DNA from: Bdellovibrionaceae bacterium UBA1609
GTDB taxonomy: Bacteria; Bdellovibrionota; Bdellovibrionia; Bdellovibrionales; UBA1609
Assembly (NCBI GenBank): GCA_002321895.1
Contig: DCMZ01000015.1
Location: forward strand, 62,001-126,000
DNA: 64,000 bases
Direction of reading: 5' to 3'
The notes under the pieces were generated by a model, which worked only from the letters and a program-made list of their open reading frames with translations, was not told where the DNA came from and searched no databases. Positions 16,986 through 26,534 of the stretch are shown here, piece by piece; within the stretch, counting starts at the first letter, position 1, and the number at the start of each line of letters is the position of its first letter. The translations under genes and the position numbers were made by a program.

Positions 16986-17956
16986 TAGAGTGCCTCTGTG
17001 TTAACACCTTGTTTTTTAACTTTGTCTACCATTTGGCGACTCATAGCCACATCACTCAGATCACCCTGAGCTTGCTGCTGATTCACCTCTGCAGACTTCT
17101 CTTCATTATTTTTTACCCCTGCCTTGTTTACCCCCTCTTCTTCTTTCTTGGCCATGGCCTGATCTACAATACTCTTAACATCTGTCATCTTAACTGTTTT
17201 ATTACCCATCATCAGAACCGGCCCCTGAGGAGTAAAATTCACTCCCGTGACTCGTCCCGAGAATCGTGTTTCCGCATGCACTTTCGTGCCATTGGATGCT
17301 TTTGAATTGATACTTACAGAATAGTCTCCCGGTCGAGCCATGGCTCCACTTTCGAGCTTTCCGTCCCAGCTCACTTCGTTCACACCTTGCTTTAATTCAA
17401 AGGCTTTGAGCTCTCGAACGACTGCCCCAGTAGAATCTTTAATTGTAATATCCGCATTGTTCGCCTGACTCGCTAGAGTAAAACGAATGTCCATCGGCTG
17501 ATCACTGTCTGATTTGTATAATTTAGAAGAGTCACCGGAAACAGTTCTACCAATCATACTTAAAGCATCAAAGTTGGCCGCTGGTGCCTGCTTCTCAGTA
17601 AGACCTTCAATCCCTGTGTTAATATTTTGTAGCTGCTCTAGGCTTGAGAACTGAGCCAACTGTGCCGCCATCTCATGCGATTTAAGAGGCGTTGTGGGAT
17701 CCTGGTTTTTCATTTGCGTGAGTAGTAACCGCATAAAGGCATCTTTATCCAACTGATCACTACCTGTTGTTCGAACTTTCTTAGAAGGATCTACCCAGTT
17801 TGGGTCGGCCACCTCATTGAGGATCTGCCCCATATCCTTATCACCAAAATACTTTTTTCTCTCCGTTGCACTCAGAGTTTGCGGGTCATTGGACTGTAGC
17901 CGAGCACTGTTCGGATTGTCTGCAAAAGTTTTAGTTCCATTTTTAATTGCTATCAT
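16985..17956 (-). CDS. flgD: Flagellar hook assembly (cap) protein FlgD
   Basis: 323 aa scaffold that caps the growing hook and helps FlgE to polymerise. The N-terminal FlgD signature is clear (LDKDAFMRLLLTQMKNQDPTTPLKSHEMAAQLAQFSSLEQL), followed by the FLG-Ig and Tudor-like beta domains (RFTLASQANNADITIKDSTG, VSWDGKLESGAMARPGDYSV). The C-terminal ~70 residues are charged, Lys/Glu/Gln-rich and look disordered; this tail is longer than in E. coli FlgD (231 aa). It sits between fliK and flgE. Confidence 0.94.
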   Translation of the reverse strand: MIAIKNGTKTFADNPNSARLQSNDPQTLSATERKKYFGDKDMGQILNEVADPNWVDPSKKVRTTGSDQLDKDAFMRLLLTQMKNQDPTTPLKSHEMAAQLAQFSSLEQLQNINTGIEGLTEKQAPAANFDALSMIGRTVSGDSSKLYKSDSDQPMDIRFTLASQANNADITIKDSTGAVVRELKAFELKQGVNEVSWDGKLESGAMARPGDYSVSINSKASNGTKVHAETRFSGRVTGVNFTPQGPVLMMGNKTVKMTDVKSIVDQAMAKKEEEGVNKAGVKNNEEKSAEVNQQQAQGDLSDVAMSRQMVDKVKKQGVNTEAL

Positions 17957-17966
17957 TCATCTACCC

Positions 17967-19865
17967 TTAAGCCACTAAATCCAAACGTCCTTCAGCACGA
18001 CGTCTTTTTTGCATCGCGAGCTCTCTCACAGCATCATCGTTGCCTTCATCAATTTGAGAACCACCAATTTTTGCGATAGCTCCGTACCCTAGGCCCTCAC
18101 GGAAGGCTTGATTGTTTCTTCTAAAATCTTGTAAAAAGGACTGCTGAAATCTGCGTTCCGCATTGTCCTGGTCCTTGCCTAGATCTTGATTAACATCATT
18201 CCCAATATCTACTTTAATTTGCTCAACATCTAGTTTGTGCGAAGCCAATGTGGATTTAAGCTCACCCAATCCACGCTCAATCATCTTTTTAACGTGATTA
18301 TTTTCAGTGACTAAATCCACGCTCACTTTACCGTTTTCTACAGCCACTTTTACGTTTAATTCACCCATTCCCTCAGGTGTTAAACGCATCTTCATTTCAC
18401 CACCGCCTTTTTTGATCAAAGCTTGGGTTTTGTTCAAAATTTGATTTACGTTTTCGCCCTCTTCCATCTGTGAAGGCTCCGGATTCATTTTAATTTGGAA
18501 ATTTTCACTGCCTTTTTTGCCGACGTTAAGATCTTTTCCCATTTGGCCCAGGTTCATCATAGCATCGCTGCCTTCACCTTCACCGTCTGCCAGTGATTCT
18601 TCGGACGAACTCTGAGAATTGGCTCCCAATGCGGCCAAGTTTAAACCTTCAGAGGAGGATGCATTCGCTGATTCTCCTACAACTGAAGTGGTTTTTAGAT
18701 TACTACTTGTATTGTCCAAACCGTTCATTGCCAGTTGCAATTTACCCAATAGATCATCGAAGGTTTGACCAGCACCTACAGCTCCTGATGATTGAGTCTG
18801 CACATCGGTCACTGTCGCTTCTTTGGCAATGGACTGAGGAATGACGGCGTCCGCAACTTCCGTCTCAGGAGCTTGATTCATAACTTCATTGTACTGATGA
18901 GCCATGGCTAAAGAGGCCGCAGATTGAGTTTGTGGCTTTGCTTTAGTCGCTGCTGTAGCACCAAAGAAAGAATTTTGCATTTTTGTGATCGACTCACTGG
19001 TTTCGCGCTTTTGTGCATCTCTTCGACTAAGGACTTCTAGCGACAATTGACGATCAGAGGCCTTAAGATATTCGGCAAGAGTACCCGCTTCTGCCTTATT
19101 CATCATTTCGTTAAAGTACTGTTTCGCTTTTAGAGAGTCCGCGGGGTCCAAGTTCAGTTGCTCAACAACGTGGCCCACTGTTTCTCGAGCCGGTTCCCCG
19201 AGTTGCTCGGTGGAGAGTTGTGAAAATGCTTTTACTAAATCAAGTGGCTCAACACCAAACTCTTGATTCATCTTATTCATAAAGTTTTGGATAGCCGCTC
19301 TTCGAGTCAATGGATCCACAATCTGATCCACTTTCATCCCCATGCTATCTATCTTCTCAGACAAAGAGCTAATTAATGCGTCCGGTGAACTTTCTTCTAA
19401 AGTCGACCCCACCTTGACCGATGAAAGATTTGGGTGGAACTGTTCATTGACCGGAATAGGAGACAAAGAAGAATCCGCATAGGCAACTTTTTCCCGCTCC
19501 TCAATATTGGAGTCATTGCTAGGATTCGATTCTTCGCTGGAAGCCTGTCTTGATCTTCTATTATAAGTCGTCGCTTCTTTTCTCTCCGAACCGTAACTGC
19601 GTTTCTCTTTTTGCGACCGAGTACTAACTGTGTCCGATTTTTGCTCCTTTTCAGAGGAGCTAGCTTCTTGTTTTTTTGATTCTGGCTTGGACTTTTTCTC
19701 CAGTACTTTATTGAATGACTTTTCCGGATCTTTGGATTGAGACGACTTCGAGGAATTGTCATTATAGGACTTTGGAGCTTCCACATTACGCGATGACAAA
19801 GCCCCTACATCTTTTGATGTATGACTAAGAGTATTTAATTTTGTCATCCCTGAGAGAGCGTTCAT
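17967..19865 (-). CDS. fliK: Flagellar hook-length control protein FliK
   Basis: 632 aa. The C-terminal Flg_hook domain is recognisable (MKMRLTPEGMGELNVKVAVENGKVSVDLVTENNHVKKMIERGLGELKSTLASHKLDVEQIKVDI), the part that triggers the export substrate switch at the end of hook growth. The long N-terminal region is rich in Ser, Lys, Glu and Gln (charged, disordered), as expected of the secreted molecular ruler. First gene of the hook group; a sigma-54-like promoter lies 95 bp upstream. Confidence 0.93.
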   Translation of the reverse strand: MNALSGMTKLNTLSHTSKDVGALSSRNVEAPKSYNDNSSKSSQSKDPEKSFNKVLEKKSKPESKKQEASSSEKEQKSDTVSTRSQKEKRSYGSERKEATTYNRRSRQASSEESNPSNDSNIEEREKVAYADSSLSPIPVNEQFHPNLSSVKVGSTLEESSPDALISSLSEKIDSMGMKVDQIVDPLTRRAAIQNFMNKMNQEFGVEPLDLVKAFSQLSTEQLGEPARETVGHVVEQLNLDPADSLKAKQYFNEMMNKAEAGTLAEYLKASDRQLSLEVLSRRDAQKRETSESITKMQNSFFGATAATKAKPQTQSAASLAMAHQYNEVMNQAPETEVADAVIPQSIAKEATVTDVQTQSSGAVGAGQTFDDLLGKLQLAMNGLDNTSSNLKTTSVVGESANASSSEGLNLAALGANSQSSSEESLADGEGEGSDAMMNLGQMGKDLNVGKKGSENFQIKMNPEPSQMEEGENVNQILNKTQALIKKGGGEMKMRLTPEGMGELNVKVAVENGKVSVDLVTENNHVKKMIERGLGELKSTLASHKLDVEQIKVDIGNDVNQDLGKDQDNAERRFQQSFLQDFRRNNQAFREGLGYGAIAKIGGSQIDEGNDDAVRELAMQKRRRAEGRLDLVA

Positions 19866-19959
19866 CCTGAACTATTCCTTCTTCTCTTGTTGAACTGATC
19901 TGTTAAGTGGGTCTTCCTATACCTTCTTCAGATCGAGCTCTATTCACTCTTTCTATTAA

Positions 19960-19976
19960 TGCAATTCGCTTACCAA
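19960..19976 (-). promoter_or_regulatory. Sigma-54-like promoter before fliK
   Basis: On the minus strand TTGGTAAGCGAATTGCA: -24 GG and -12 GC are in register and the -12 block TTGCA is a perfect match to the consensus. It lies ~95 bp before the fliK start, so would drive fliK-flgD-small protein-flgE. In several flagellar systems hook genes belong to the sigma-54 class. Confidence 0.6.
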
Positions 19977-20091
19977 CTCATACGGTTAAAACCTGAATCT
20001 CTACCACCATAAAACCTCAACTCTAAATGCCAGTAATTATTAGAAAATTAGCAATCACCTTAACCCATAAGCACTTTCCCTCGACCAAAGC

Positions 20092-20171
20092 CCCATTCCC
20101 TTGAGGGCATAATTTGCCGTAATCCTCTTATAGATTAGGATCAATATGCCTACGACCTTAGAAGGAATGGG
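20092..20171. repeat. Long nested inverted repeat downstream of the surface lipoprotein gene
   Basis: Three nested helices: CCCATTCCCTT (20092-20102) with AAGGAATGGG (20162-20171), GGCATA (20106-20111) with TATGCC (20145-20150), and ATCCT (20122-20126) with AGGAT (20137-20141). It begins 5 bp after the stop of the 20176 gene. There is no T run on the minus strand, so it is not a standard terminator; a 3'-end stabilising structure or small RNA is possible. Confidence 0.5.
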
Positions 20172-20175
20172 ATGT

Positions 20176-22521
20176 CTAGTTCGTTGGACAGGAAGCGCCG
20201 CCAGTGGCTGTACAAGTACCCAACCAGGTCATGTCTCCTGTGTTTTCATTAACGCTTCCGGGACTAGTGATTGTAACGTTATCAATATTAGAAAAGTTAA
20301 ACGCTCCTAAATCAAAAACTCCGTCAACCACTTCTAGATGATGACCTGTTCCTTGAAAGGTCACATTGGTAAGTAGCGATACGCCCACCGGGTTATTTAC
20401 GGTCATTAAACTACCGGGAAATAGAGCTTCATTATTTTGCGTTATAGTTTGCCCACTTGTACCCATTAACTGAATATTTGTGGTTCCTCCACCGGCGCAA
20501 TTTTGAGCGGTTTGAACTAAGTCAACGCAGTTGAAAGTAAGATCACCCATTACATTCAAAGATCCCTCTAAAAGTGCACCATCGTCCACCGTGAGGTCTC
20601 CCTCTAATACAGGAACATTCGGCCCTTGAATCCAAATACGGGCCTGATTGTATCCACCAGAATCACTGATATCGTCCACATCAATTACCAAATTATTCAA
20701 TGTCAGAGCGGCCTGAGCATTAATGCCGCCGGTTTTCCCTTGGTTGTATGAGGACGCAGAAGAGTAGCTGGAATGCCAAGCCAATGTCACCGTTCCACTA
20801 TTGTGCGTATAGCTTCCACCAACTATATAGAAGCCGTTGCGATTGTCCGTTGCATTGGCTCCGTGCACCCATCCGCTCAAACGAAAATTACCGGAAGGAG
20901 CTATAAAGTTACCAGAGTTCAAAGTGAACTTTTGAGCATTTAAGTCTGTACCGACAACCGCCACTTCACTGGATCCGGAGTCAATATAGAGGTGAGGCGC
21001 TCTTCCCTCTCCCTGAGTCGTTATTGGTTGAGATGCTCCTGTTTTTCCCAACATTATCACTCGAGCGCTGCCACCACTCGCACAACGCTGACCCGATAGC
21101 GTCGAATCCGCACAATTTATAACATAATCTCCCGAGAGATATATTGTGCCGCTACCGGAAAGCGAACCATCGTGAACAATGAGCTGATTAGTAACAGTCA
21201 CTGTGTCTGTAGTTGAAACCACGACGTTCGCCTGCCCGTAGCCCCCATCCACCTGAGTGTCGTCCACATTGATCACTAGGTTATAAAAGTCCGTGGCCGT
21301 ATCAACATACAAACCACCGATGTTACCGTTATTTCTTGAACCACTAGAGTTATATGGGGAATCCCATGCCATTTCTATGGTTCCATTATTATGAATAAAA
21401 GTTCCCGATTGAATAACGAAGGCATCCTCATAAGTGTAGGCATCCCCGTTACTCACGGTTCCTGATAAACTCATAGTCCCAGAAGTGGAAGTGAACTGTC
21501 CGTCATAGAGTCTAAATTTGAGATGATTGATCACCCCATCACTACCAACGAACGTGCCTCCGTACTGCCGCCAGTGGCTACCACGCGTTGTAATAGATAC
21601 TCCCGACTGTTGGGTTATGGTTCCCGTATAGTCACTCGTCATATAAACGCCTGCCACATCAATATCTGTATTAATATCCACATCACAGTTAGCTCCGCAA
21701 ATATTATCAAAACGAGCCAGTTGGCTGGAATTCGGAGCCGCTCCCCCAGGACAAGCTCCATCAGCAATGACACCACACCAGTTATCTCCATTATCCCAAT
21801 TGGAATCTGAACCGTTACCTGTCCAGGTAAAGGCGGTAACCACATTCACTGTCACAGTAGCCGTGTCCTGGCCCCCCTTATTATTTTCAATAGTATAAGT
21901 AAATGTGTCTGAACCGTAGAATCCAGAATTGGGTGTATAGTCTATAGATGATCCATTAAGCACAGCATTTCCGTTTGTACCGTTAGTCACAGAAAGTACA
22001 TTTATGGGGCCGTTAACGGGGTCAAACAAATCATTATCTAAAACAGGTATTGACACTAATGTATCGACCGCGGTGTACACAGAGTCCGACTTAGCTTCTG
22101 GCGCCGGTGGAATAGCTACATTCACCTCATAGGTAAACGTCTTCCCTTCATACGTTAAAACAATGGAACCCGACCCCACATTATAGGTATGTAACGTGGC
22201 CGACCTTCCCCCATTATTGATATTTAGATCTGCAAACGATCCATTTAAAGACCAGTTCACCATGGGGTTCTCTGTAGTGACCTCACTGGATCCTTCAGAT
22301 CTCAGAATGGCATGAATGGTCATATCCGGAGAGATGGTGTAAAGATTTATGGATTCAAATCGTTCTCCAGAACCATCGCCATTTGATTCCAGATAGATGG
22401 TGTAATTGCTTTTGCTACTATCGTCTGTAAGCATGTCACCAGACAGACCAATTGCATTGCACCCAATGATAAATTGGGAAAAAAACAATATTGAAATAAC
22501 ATTAACAATTACGTTCCGCAT
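20176..22521 (-). CDS. Surface lipoprotein with cadherin-like domain and two ~195-aa repeats
   Basis: 781 aa. Lipoprotein signal with lipobox FIIGC (Cys21). An Ig-like segment (~30-130) is followed by a bacterial cadherin-like / Big domain (~140-230: SIPVLDNDLFDP, NGNAVLNGSSIDYTPNSGFYGSDTFTYT). From FTWTGNGSDSNWDNGDNWC (~230) to the end runs a beta-rich region with two similar units of ~195 aa, each having a GxFIHNNGT-type block (~377 and ~574), an LVIDVDD block and an N-C...GG-T/A-x-I/V-x-L/M cysteine block. Likely a beta-helical adhesin anchored to the outer membrane. It is the shorter paralogue of the 22692 gene and both interrupt the flagellar cluster. Confidence 0.85.
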   Translation of the reverse strand: MRNVIVNVISILFFSQFIIGCNAIGLSGDMLTDDSSKSNYTIYLESNGDGSGERFESINLYTISPDMTIHAILRSEGSSEVTTENPMVNWSLNGSFADLNINNGGRSATLHTYNVGSGSIVLTYEGKTFTYEVNVAIPPAPEAKSDSVYTAVDTLVSIPVLDNDLFDPVNGPINVLSVTNGTNGNAVLNGSSIDYTPNSGFYGSDTFTYTIENNKGGQDTATVTVNVVTAFTWTGNGSDSNWDNGDNWCGVIADGACPGGAAPNSSQLARFDNICGANCDVDINTDIDVAGVYMTSDYTGTITQQSGVSITTRGSHWRQYGGTFVGSDGVINHLKFRLYDGQFTSTSGTMSLSGTVSNGDAYTYEDAFVIQSGTFIHNNGTIEMAWDSPYNSSGSRNNGNIGGLYVDTATDFYNLVINVDDTQVDGGYGQANVVVSTTDTVTVTNQLIVHDGSLSGSGTIYLSGDYVINCADSTLSGQRCASGGSARVIMLGKTGASQPITTQGEGRAPHLYIDSGSSEVAVVGTDLNAQKFTLNSGNFIAPSGNFRLSGWVHGANATDNRNGFYIVGGSYTHNSGTVTLAWHSSYSSASSYNQGKTGGINAQAALTLNNLVIDVDDISDSGGYNQARIWIQGPNVPVLEGDLTVDDGALLEGSLNVMGDLTFNCVDLVQTAQNCAGGGTTNIQLMGTSGQTITQNNEALFPGSLMTVNNPVGVSLLTNVTFQGTGHHLEVVDGVFDLGAFNFSNIDNVTITSPGSVNENTGDMTWLGTCTATGGASCPTN

Positions 22522-22691
22522 AATATTATGATCGGCAGTAGCCTGACCCGACTAAAGACCTAGCGGCATCTATGAGGACTTATTCATATTTATCAATTCA
22601 ACTTATTTAGACGAGAGCCCCGTCTTTTTACTCTGGAGGGAAATATGAACAAATTCCCACAAAACTGTGAAGTTCAAATCATTCTATTACT

Positions 22692-25550
22692 CTAAGGGTT
22701 AATGATAGATCCCGGCGTTTGGTTGATAGATCCGCTAACACTTAATGAATATGCATTTAAATTTAGAGTTCCGTTTTGCAGAAATGTTAGGTCTTGAGTG
22801 CCAGTTTGTAATGTAATATTGGATTGGGCTTCCACTGTCCCCGCTGATTTATCAATATAGAGAACACTCCCAGGGATAGAGCTACTAACAGTTTGAGTGA
22901 CATTTTGAGTGCCTGTACCGTTAAGATAAATAGACGTCGTTCCTCCATAGAAGCAATCGGTTGAGCCAGCACCACCGGTACATCTCACATCTAAATTCTT
23001 TTGAGCATTTATCTGGCCCCCGTTTACGATACCATCGTAGAGTGTAAGCTGATTCTCCACATTCAAGGTATCTCCTGCGGCGATGGTCATATAGTCGGCT
23101 GTACCTGTCGTGTACACATCACTCACATCAATATTTAGATTGTAAAAATCTACACTCGAGTCCACATCCACATAAAATCCTTGGGTTCCACTTCTGTAGT
23201 GTGAGCGAAATTTGGTAGTACCATTGTTATGAATAAATGTAGCTCCAGAGGCGACTACAAATCCATCCGATCTATTGCAGCCATACATCCCTAAGTCTTG
23301 TGAGCCATTTCCGCAAAGATAATTTAAATTAAGCAGGCCAGTAGGAGCCGTGAAGCTTCCCGCTAGAATTGTGAGCCCTCCAATAGATAAATCAGTGGTT
23401 AAAGCCGCTGGCGAGAACGAGAAGCTGCCAGAAGGATTGATGATTAATCTTGGTGCACCACCACCACTTTCAAAGGCGTAGGTTTTGTTTGTCGTGCCGA
23501 CCCATTCAAGATAAGTGGATCCATAATGTGAGCAACTGTCCGCGCTAGCACATTGGATATCTAGGTTTCCCATAAATTGGATGTTGCCATTATGGAAGGT
23601 CCCTCGGCTTAAACTCAGGTCATTTTCCACTAAGATTTGGCCAGCGCCTTCCACAGAAACATAAGACAACTCTCTGGAAGGAACATTTTCAGCCACAGAT
23701 ATTCCTAAGTTATATAAGCTGAGAGGGAGTTCAGCTCTTAAAGTAGAAGTGGCCGCATCCCCAGGGTAGCTAGCATTCCCGGCGAAATATTTATAACCTT
23801 TAATAGTCACACGACCATTATTGTGATTAATAGTACCCGCTTCGTAGTGTAAACCGGAATTACTGCTACAATCGACATTATGAGTGCTTGTTAGATTGCA
23901 ATTGCTCACTCCAAGTTGAAAGTTTCCTGTAGGCATATTAAAGGTTCCATTTTTCACAATAAGAGCTGTTGCATGCATATTGGTAACTCCGGCAGCGGGG
24001 GAAACTGTGCTGGTGGTGTTGATCACAATCTCCGGTGCCTTAGCGCCATCTCCAAAGTGAATTTCGCGAGGGGAACTGGACACCATATGAATTTGAGTGT
24101 TTCCTCCGTTGGCCTTAACATTTGAATTGGTATAGCCAATATGTAAATCCCCATGAACGTGGTAAATACCTTCCCACATGACTCCTTCTTCAATAGTCAT
24201 ATCACTTAAAACAGTGATAACGGCCGAACTAGGTGTAGTTCGAACTCCTGAATTGTTATATGTAGCAGTGTATTCACCAAGGTCGACAATCAACTCATTA
24301 AGTGTCAACGGGTTATCCGAATGAACAAGCATGGAAACAGTTTTGGAAGAATTAGCCGTTCGGGCCATAGCTCGATACTCTACGACTCCATTGTTGTGGT
24401 TGAATACAGCGGAGTCTTTTACAACAAAACCTTCTTGGCTAGCACAGACAGAACAGGTACCACCTTTGTCTAACCCCGCCTCAAGAGTTCCTGAGGTGGA
24501 GTCGAAGATGGCATCACCGGAAATTTCAAAGTAGCCATTTATATCAATTTTAGCATCAGAGCCTACAAAGCGACCGGACTCCATATAGAAGTGATTGGTT
24601 CCAACCGTTACGGGAATTCCTGAAGCCTGAGTGATGGTTCCGTTATAAGCGCTGCTTATTCTGACGCCCTTGATGTCTACACTAGAATCAATAGCCACAT
24701 CACAGCTTGGACAAATCTCAGTAAACTTAGCTGTATTACCAGTGCCGGGAGGTCCAATATCGTATTGGCATTCTCCAGATGAAATGGAACCACACCAGTT
24801 TTGGGAATTAGACCAATTGGTATTGGAGCCAGCCCCTACCCAAGTGTAGGCATCGGCGACCATGACATTCACTGTAGCTGTATCCTGACTCAATCCATCA
24901 CTTATGGTGTAGGTAAAAGAATCAAGTCCAATGAAATCTGCCACTGGGGTATAGGTAATTGTGGAGTCCCCATTTATTACGACTACGCCGTTAGCTCCAT
25001 CGGTTTTGGCTGAAATATTCAGCGTATTATTGTCTGTGTCGTTGTCGAGAACAGCGAATGTACTGGCAATATTTTTCTCAACGGTTATTGAGTCATCAAT
25101 GGCATCCGGAGCAGGATCAAAAGTGACCGGACTGATCATGGGCTGAGACGGCCGATTCCAAGATCCATCCGAACCCACAACATCTTTCAAATCCAAAGAA
25201 GGAATAATTGTTCCAGGAGTCGCCGCCGACATTGCCCTTACAATAACCACGTATTTTGTTGAAGCGCTGGATATAGACCAAACCACTCCTGTTGCCGTAC
25301 CGGACTGCTTAATATCCTCGACACCGAGAGAGGAGAGATTAATCGGCTTACTAAACTTGAATTTAAAAATGATGGGGAAGGTAGCCGTTTCTTCAGCCTG
25401 AGAGTCATCTTTCTCTACGACCACATCAAAATAGTATTTCGGATCATTGGCTGCGAGCTCACCAGTGAGAGGAGTTTCCTCAAAGCAACCCAGTAAGAAA
25501 ATATATGAAAAGCAAGCCAAAGTGGCCAAAATCAATTTACGTACGACCAT
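22692..25550 (-). CDS. Surface lipoprotein with cadherin-like domain and three ~195-aa repeats
   Basis: 952 aa. Lipobox FLLGC (Cys22). After an N-terminal domain (~25-145) comes a cadherin-like / Big domain (~148-232: TFAVLDNDTDNNT, STITYTPVADFIGLDSFTYTISDG), then YTWVGAGSNTNWSNSQNWC and a CDVAIDSSVDIKGVRISSAYNGTITQASG stretch closely like that of the 20176 protein. The HNNG block recurs at about residues 383, 577 and 773, marking three repeat units against two in its neighbour. It is probably an exposed adhesin. The two genes are tandem on the same strand, 170 bp apart, between the MotE-like gene and fliK. Confidence 0.85.
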   Translation of the reverse strand: MVVRKLILATLACFSYIFLLGCFEETPLTGELAANDPKYYFDVVVEKDDSQAEETATFPIIFKFKFSKPINLSSLGVEDIKQSGTATGVVWSISSASTKYVVIVRAMSAATPGTIIPSLDLKDVVGSDGSWNRPSQPMISPVTFDPAPDAIDDSITVEKNIASTFAVLDNDTDNNTLNISAKTDGANGVVVINGDSTITYTPVADFIGLDSFTYTISDGLSQDTATVNVMVADAYTWVGAGSNTNWSNSQNWCGSISSGECQYDIGPPGTGNTAKFTEICPSCDVAIDSSVDIKGVRISSAYNGTITQASGIPVTVGTNHFYMESGRFVGSDAKIDINGYFEISGDAIFDSTSGTLEAGLDKGGTCSVCASQEGFVVKDSAVFNHNNGVVEYRAMARTANSSKTVSMLVHSDNPLTLNELIVDLGEYTATYNNSGVRTTPSSAVITVLSDMTIEEGVMWEGIYHVHGDLHIGYTNSNVKANGGNTQIHMVSSSPREIHFGDGAKAPEIVINTTSTVSPAAGVTNMHATALIVKNGTFNMPTGNFQLGVSNCNLTSTHNVDCSSNSGLHYEAGTINHNNGRVTIKGYKYFAGNASYPGDAATSTLRAELPLSLYNLGISVAENVPSRELSYVSVEGAGQILVENDLSLSRGTFHNGNIQFMGNLDIQCASADSCSHYGSTYLEWVGTTNKTYAFESGGGAPRLIINPSGSFSFSPAALTTDLSIGGLTILAGSFTAPTGLLNLNYLCGNGSQDLGMYGCNRSDGFVVASGATFIHNNGTTKFRSHYRSGTQGFYVDVDSSVDFYNLNIDVSDVYTTGTADYMTIAAGDTLNVENQLTLYDGIVNGGQINAQKNLDVRCTGGAGSTDCFYGGTTSIYLNGTGTQNVTQTVSSSIPGSVLYIDKSAGTVEAQSNITLQTGTQDLTFLQNGTLNLNAYSLSVSGSINQTPGSIINP

Positions 25551-25681
25551 TATATTAGACGTATCGGGATCGACTGGCCCTTAGTTGAGGTAAATACTAT
25601 GAGATAATCTTCATAATTCTCAATTTAAGACGTCTCGTTTTGATAAAAAATGAAATTCGTAGACAGTGGGATACAATCCGT

Positions 25682-26512
25682 CTACTTCCTACGGTACCCG
25701 GCGAACTTTTCGGAGAGATTTTGTGCCTTTTTAGGTTCCAGCAAATTCATAATTGCCGCTGCATTTTTCTTCTTCATATTTCCAAGTATTTCCACAGCTA
25801 ACTCTTCATCAATATCCATAAGAACCTTAGCGGCACTTTTAGGTTTCATATTGGAGTAGAAATCCACAAGTTTTGCAATTTTCTCTTCATCAACCGTCTT
25901 CTTTTCTTTGAGCGTCGCAGCGATTTGATCTCTGATTTTCTGAAGCTCTCCGATTCGTTTTTCTATCTCTACTTTTTGCTTATGTAGCTCTTCTTCAAGT
26001 TTTACGAGACTCTCTTCTCTTTGATCCAGTTCTTCTTTTCTTTGGTTCAATTTTTTAAAATAACTCATATCTTCAGAGGACACTGAAGCCTTATTTTCAG
26101 TCGTTTCTGCTGGTTTCTCCACTTTAGCAGTCTCATCTTTTGGAGCCGCCGCGGGAGGTGCCGCCGCTTCCTGCGCCTGGGATTGGCCAAAGAAGGAAAT
26201 CTCAACTTTCTCCATGCTATCCACTAAATACTCTGGGTAAAGAAATCCTAAACCAGCAAAAACCATCCCCATTAAACACGAGGCAATCAAGGCCGCTGGT
26301 GGTTTTGATTCTTTTCGCTTTTGTTGTTTTCTCAATTCAGATTTTTTAACTAATAGTTCACGCAGTTGCTTTTCAGCAGAAGTAGCCGGTGCGGCAGCTT
26401 GAGCATCAGCTCGCTTATGTCCTCGATCTGGAATTTTCACCCTTTGTCTTTGATTGACTTTGGTCTTGTTGGCCGATTTGGCTTTCTTAAAAAAATCATC
26501 ATATCCAGACAT
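25682..26512 (-). CDS. MotE-like flagellar protein (MgtE N-like C-terminal domain)
   Basis: 276 aa. Basic cytoplasmic N-terminus (~1-90), one membrane helix (~93-112: ALIASCLMGMVFAGLGFLYP), a Pro/Ala-rich stretch, a long coiled coil (~150-215: NQRKEELDQREESLVKLEEELHKQ) and a C-terminal domain like the MgtE N-terminal / FliG-like fold (LVDFYSNMKPKSAAKVLMDIDEELAVEILGNMKKKNAAAIMNLL). This is the plan of MotE, the periplasmic partner of the stator protein MotC in alpha-proteobacteria, and of FliJ-adjacent genes elsewhere. It follows fliJ, so a flagellar role is likely; the exact partner is inferred. Confidence 0.82.
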   Translation of the reverse strand: MSGYDDFFKKAKSANKTKVNQRQRVKIPDRGHKRADAQAAAPATSAEKQLRELLVKKSELRKQQKRKESKPPAALIASCLMGMVFAGLGFLYPEYLVDSMEKVEISFFGQSQAQEAAAPPAAAPKDETAKVEKPAETTENKASVSSEDMSYFKKLNQRKEELDQREESLVKLEEELHKQKVEIEKRIGELQKIRDQIAATLKEKKTVDEEKIAKLVDFYSNMKPKSAAKVLMDIDEELAVEILGNMKKKNAAAIMNLLEPKKAQNLSEKFAGYRRK

Positions 26513-26534
26513 GTTTTCGCTCTTCCTTGAACTA

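Larger units (their letters stand above)
19866..20175. other. Gene-free interval between surface lipoprotein and fliK
   Basis: 310 bp without a supported reading frame. It holds the sigma-54-like element at 19960-19976 and an ~80-nt nested inverted repeat at 20092-20171; the rest shows nothing notable. Confidence 0.7.

Noticed and set aside
22529..22560. GCCGATC-type motif before the 20176 gene as a possible sigma-28 or sigma-54 promoter
   Set aside because: No matching -35 block for sigma-28 and it would lie too close to the start; the GG/GC register is there but -24 begins GGG, and the paralogue at 25551 does not share it.
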